From Terriglobales bacterium (GTDB lineage: Bacteria > Acidobacteriota > Terriglobia > Terriglobales > Acidobacteriaceae), in assembly GCA_035561515.1 (NCBI GenBank), contig DATMXP010000001.1, positions 1 to 64,000 of the forward strand: a stretch of DNA of 64,000 nt. The letters are read 5' to 3'. This document shows, in pieces, positions 62,348-64,000 of the stretch (positions are counted from its first letter, which is position 1; each line of letters begins with the position of its first letter). A program made the translations under genes and the position numbers. The notes beneath the pieces are model-generated. The model had not been told where the DNA came from and made no database searches. It saw nothing but the letters and a program-made list of their open reading frames with translations.

Positions 62348-63097
62348 TTAGTTACCGATGATCTTCTTCCACTTGGTAACGCGGCCACCGATGAAGGTGA
62401 TGCGGCATTCACCCCTTGGCTCTTCGAGCGTCCACAGGTCACCAGCAGGATTTAAAGGCGGTTGGAGATCAGAGGATCGCACAGCGAGCTTGGTTTCGTC
62501 CTTCGTCATGCCGACTTTCAAGTTGTCGCAAACCGAGGCTCCGAGGAGCGATTTCGGCTGGAGATTCGCGAGGTCATCGGAATTGATCTTCGTGTCTTCA
62601 GGAAGTCCGGTGCGCCAGTTTTCCAGGCCTTCGGCGCTCAGGGCGCGGACCACCTGACCCCGTGGACACTCTTCTACACTGAATACATCATTGTCGGAAC
62701 CCGCGGCGGGTACGGCGGGAATGATCCTCTTGGTTTTACAGCCCGGCAGGTTATCAAGCACCCATTTCTCCGTTCCTTCTGGGAGTTCGTCTCCCTCGAT
62801 CACTTTCAAATGAGCAGATGCGCTAGCGCCTGGAATATGGGCGGATATCTCGTAATCGCCCGCACGCATATATGTCACCATGACGTCGGCACCGGAGCCT
62901 TCCATTTGTTGAAAAGGCGTATCCCAACGGACGGAGTTGTCGGGAACGCCGCGGGCATCAACAGCGCGGAACATCTTGGTTTGGCCTACCACGACAGTTG
63001 CACGGCTGGGTGTGATGGCGAGACGCGGAGTTTCCTGCGCGAAGAGTGTGGAGCCCAGGAGAACGAGCAGAGACATTACGAGTAAGTTGCGCTTCAT
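62348..63097 (-). CDS. secreted protein with Ig-like domain
   Basis: A 249-residue exported protein (signal peptide MKRNLLVMSLLVLLGSTLFA). Residues 24-105 resemble a bacterial Ig-like fold (LAITPSRATVVVGQTKMFRAVD, VMVTYMRAGDYEISAHI). The rest is unassigned and contains four Cys that may pair; near the end, LKVGMTKDETKLAV resembles the small SmpA/BamE-like motif. A periplasmic or surface role is likely, with no defined function. Confidence 0.6.
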   Translation of the reverse strand: MKRNLLVMSLLVLLGSTLFAQETPRLAITPSRATVVVGQTKMFRAVDARGVPDNSVRWDTPFQQMEGSGADVMVTYMRAGDYEISAHIPGASASAHLKVIEGDELPEGTEKWVLDNLPGCKTKRIIPAVPAAGSDNDVFSVEECPRGQVVRALSAEGLENWRTGLPEDTKINSDDLANLQPKSLLGASVCDNLKVGMTKDETKLAVRSSDLQPPLNPAGDLWTLEEPRGECRITFIGGRVTKWKKIIGN

Positions 63098-63186
63098 ATT
63101 CGCTTGCGAGAGAGGATAGGCGGGCACTCGCGCTTGTGTCTGTGACGCGAACCACAATATTAACGGATGAGTGAGTATCGAAGGTG

Positions 63187-63792
63187 TTAGTGCTTGGTGT
63201 ATCCGGTGAGTCCGGCGGCGTGGGCGCGTCTATCGAGGCGGGTGAGGCGCTTTTCCTGTAACGGCGTGATCAAGGGCGTGTGCTTTACATGGCACAGGTG
63301 TTCGGCGATGAACCAGACGGGCTGGTCGGTGGTCATCCAGTTGAGGCGGTCGAAGCGTGAAAGATCGACCGGGCGTGAGAAGGCGCGCAGTGTGCGTTCG
63401 CCGAGGAGGTTGTAGTAGTTGTCGAAATAGCTCATCGCGAGTTCGCGGAGGGATCGGTAGACGGGTTCGCGGAAACGGAGTCCGGCGAAATTGGATTTCG
63501 CGATCGAACCCCAGTGGCCGTCGTACTGGTAGATGGCGAGCACGTGGTCGGTGTCGCGGACGGCCTCCAAATCCCAGAGCAGTGGCTTGAATCCGTTGAC
63601 GCGAAGTGCGGCGGCGGCAAAGACGGCGCCTTCCAGGCAGTGAGCCGTTTCTTCACGAAGCACCCGCCGAGGCGACCATGCGGTGTTCGCGTGATGGTAG
63701 GGAAGGTCTTCGAGAAAGCGCTGAACGAGGTGCGGCGATTTGAGTGCGCGCAGACGGCGCAGTTCCGCCGGAGTCAGCCCGAAAGTGTTCAT
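63187..63792 (-). CDS. transglutaminase-like hypothetical protein
   Basis: A 201-residue protein without signal peptide. The order of candidate catalytic residues matches the papain/transglutaminase plan: Cys in ETAHCLEGAVFAAAALRVNG at the start of a helix, His in RDTDHVLAIY, and Asn or Asp in IAKSNFAGLRF. It could be a peptidase, a cross-linker or an inactive fold. It is divergent from or unrelated to neighbours; the frame ends close to the secreted Ig-like gene. Confidence 0.55.
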   Translation of the reverse strand: MNTFGLTPAELRRLRALKSPHLVQRFLEDLPYHHANTAWSPRRVLREETAHCLEGAVFAAAALRVNGFKPLLWDLEAVRDTDHVLAIYQYDGHWGSIAKSNFAGLRFREPVYRSLRELAMSYFDNYYNLLGERTLRAFSRPVDLSRFDRLNWMTTDQPVWFIAEHLCHVKHTPLITPLQEKRLTRLDRRAHAAGLTGYTKH

Positions 63793-63837
63793 CGTTGTTT
63801 GGCCACCAACATATCAAACCACCAGCGCTGGCTGGAA

Positions 63838-64000
63838 CTACTTCAAGTTGACGCGGAAAAACTGGAGCGCCAGGTCGGCTGTCTGCTGGTGGACACTGTC
63901 GCGATTGACACCAGGCGGATCGACGCAGAGACCGGGCTCTGCTTTCCTGCCGGAGTCAGTGCAGGTGCCGAGATAGGTGTAGTGCACGGCTTTCGGTATG
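63838..64000 (-). CDS. C-terminal end of a gene running off the right edge
   Basis: Reading leftward from the window edge, 53 codons stay open to a TAG at 63838 and give a protein-like end (HYTYLGTCTDSGRKAEPGLCV, ending LALQFFRVNLK). Two Cys may form a disulfide, which suggests a secreted hydrolase-like protein, but no family can be assigned. It lies 45 bp upstream of the transglutaminase-like gene on the same strand. Confidence 0.6.
   Translation of the reverse strand, partial: IPKAVHYTYLGTCTDSGRKAEPGLCVDPPGVNRDSVHQQTADLALQFFRVNLK

Overview
The window reads as chromosome of a soil-type Acidobacteriota bacterium, probably order Terriglobales (Koribacter/Edaphobacter-like). The grounds are a very large TonB-dependent receptor with an N-terminal carboxypeptidase-regulatory-like domain, tandem DUF507 genes, several secreted peptidases of M28 and S9 type, moderately high GC, and dispersed intergenic repeats combining a GAAAACAAAGGACTT-like core with C5-A-C4 tracts. 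This placement is an inference from gene content, not a phylogeny. No tRNA, rRNA or CRISPR array was recognised.

Layout. 1-15351: aquaporin, TonB receptor, TrmO, dCMP deaminase, a HExxH lipoprotein, a DUF4242 protein, a large class III cyclase-like protein, a phosphofructokinase with PPi-type residues, a GT39 membrane glycosyltransferase, an M28 peptidase and a YihY/BrkB protein. 15352-26826: a giant secreted protein with a dead matrixin-like domain and Ig-like domains, an S9 peptidase, a membrane histidine kinase, a secreted LolA-like protein, a kinase-fold protein, a ferredoxin-NADP reductase-like flavoprotein and a hidden 39-residue membrane protein. 26827-32397: a minus-strand sugar-nucleotide and polysaccharide cluster (WecA-like initiator, GT2-methyltransferase fusion, UDP-glucose dehydrogenase, UDP-xylose synthase). 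32611-38985: DUF507 pair, DUF4442, TauE, RecJ, Tat-type aldo/keto reductase, an lmo0937-type mini membrane protein and a phytanoyl-CoA dioxygenase-like protein.

39013-42946 is a loosely packed accessory stretch with dispersed repeats, two receiver-like proteins lacking the phospho-acceptor Asp, a solo REP-like palindrome and a 49-residue CxxCxG protein. 42947-53875 is one long plus-strand chemosensory cluster: an orphan dimerisation/His-box protein, CheY, CheW, a MCP without ectodomain, CheR, a two-Hpt CheA-REC hybrid, CheB, two more CheW, a pseudo-receiver-DUF4388 protein and a receiver with a coiled-coil tail. From cheR onward most genes overlap by 4 bp or abut. It resembles Pil-Chp type systems that control type IV pili or another non-flagellar output; no motor or pilus gene is in the window. 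A plausible sigma-54 promoter lies in front of it.

54166-59265 holds a hydrolase with a helical C-terminal region, then a decayed area: a truncated RHS tip with a putative toxin end and a small following gene (candidate immunity), IS110-like, PASTA and beta-lactamase-family remnants, and an intact RAYT transposase gene bounded by 48-bp inverted REP-like ends. The window closes with PhzF, UvrB, a secreted Ig-like protein, a transglutaminase-like protein and the 3' end of a gene running off the right edge.
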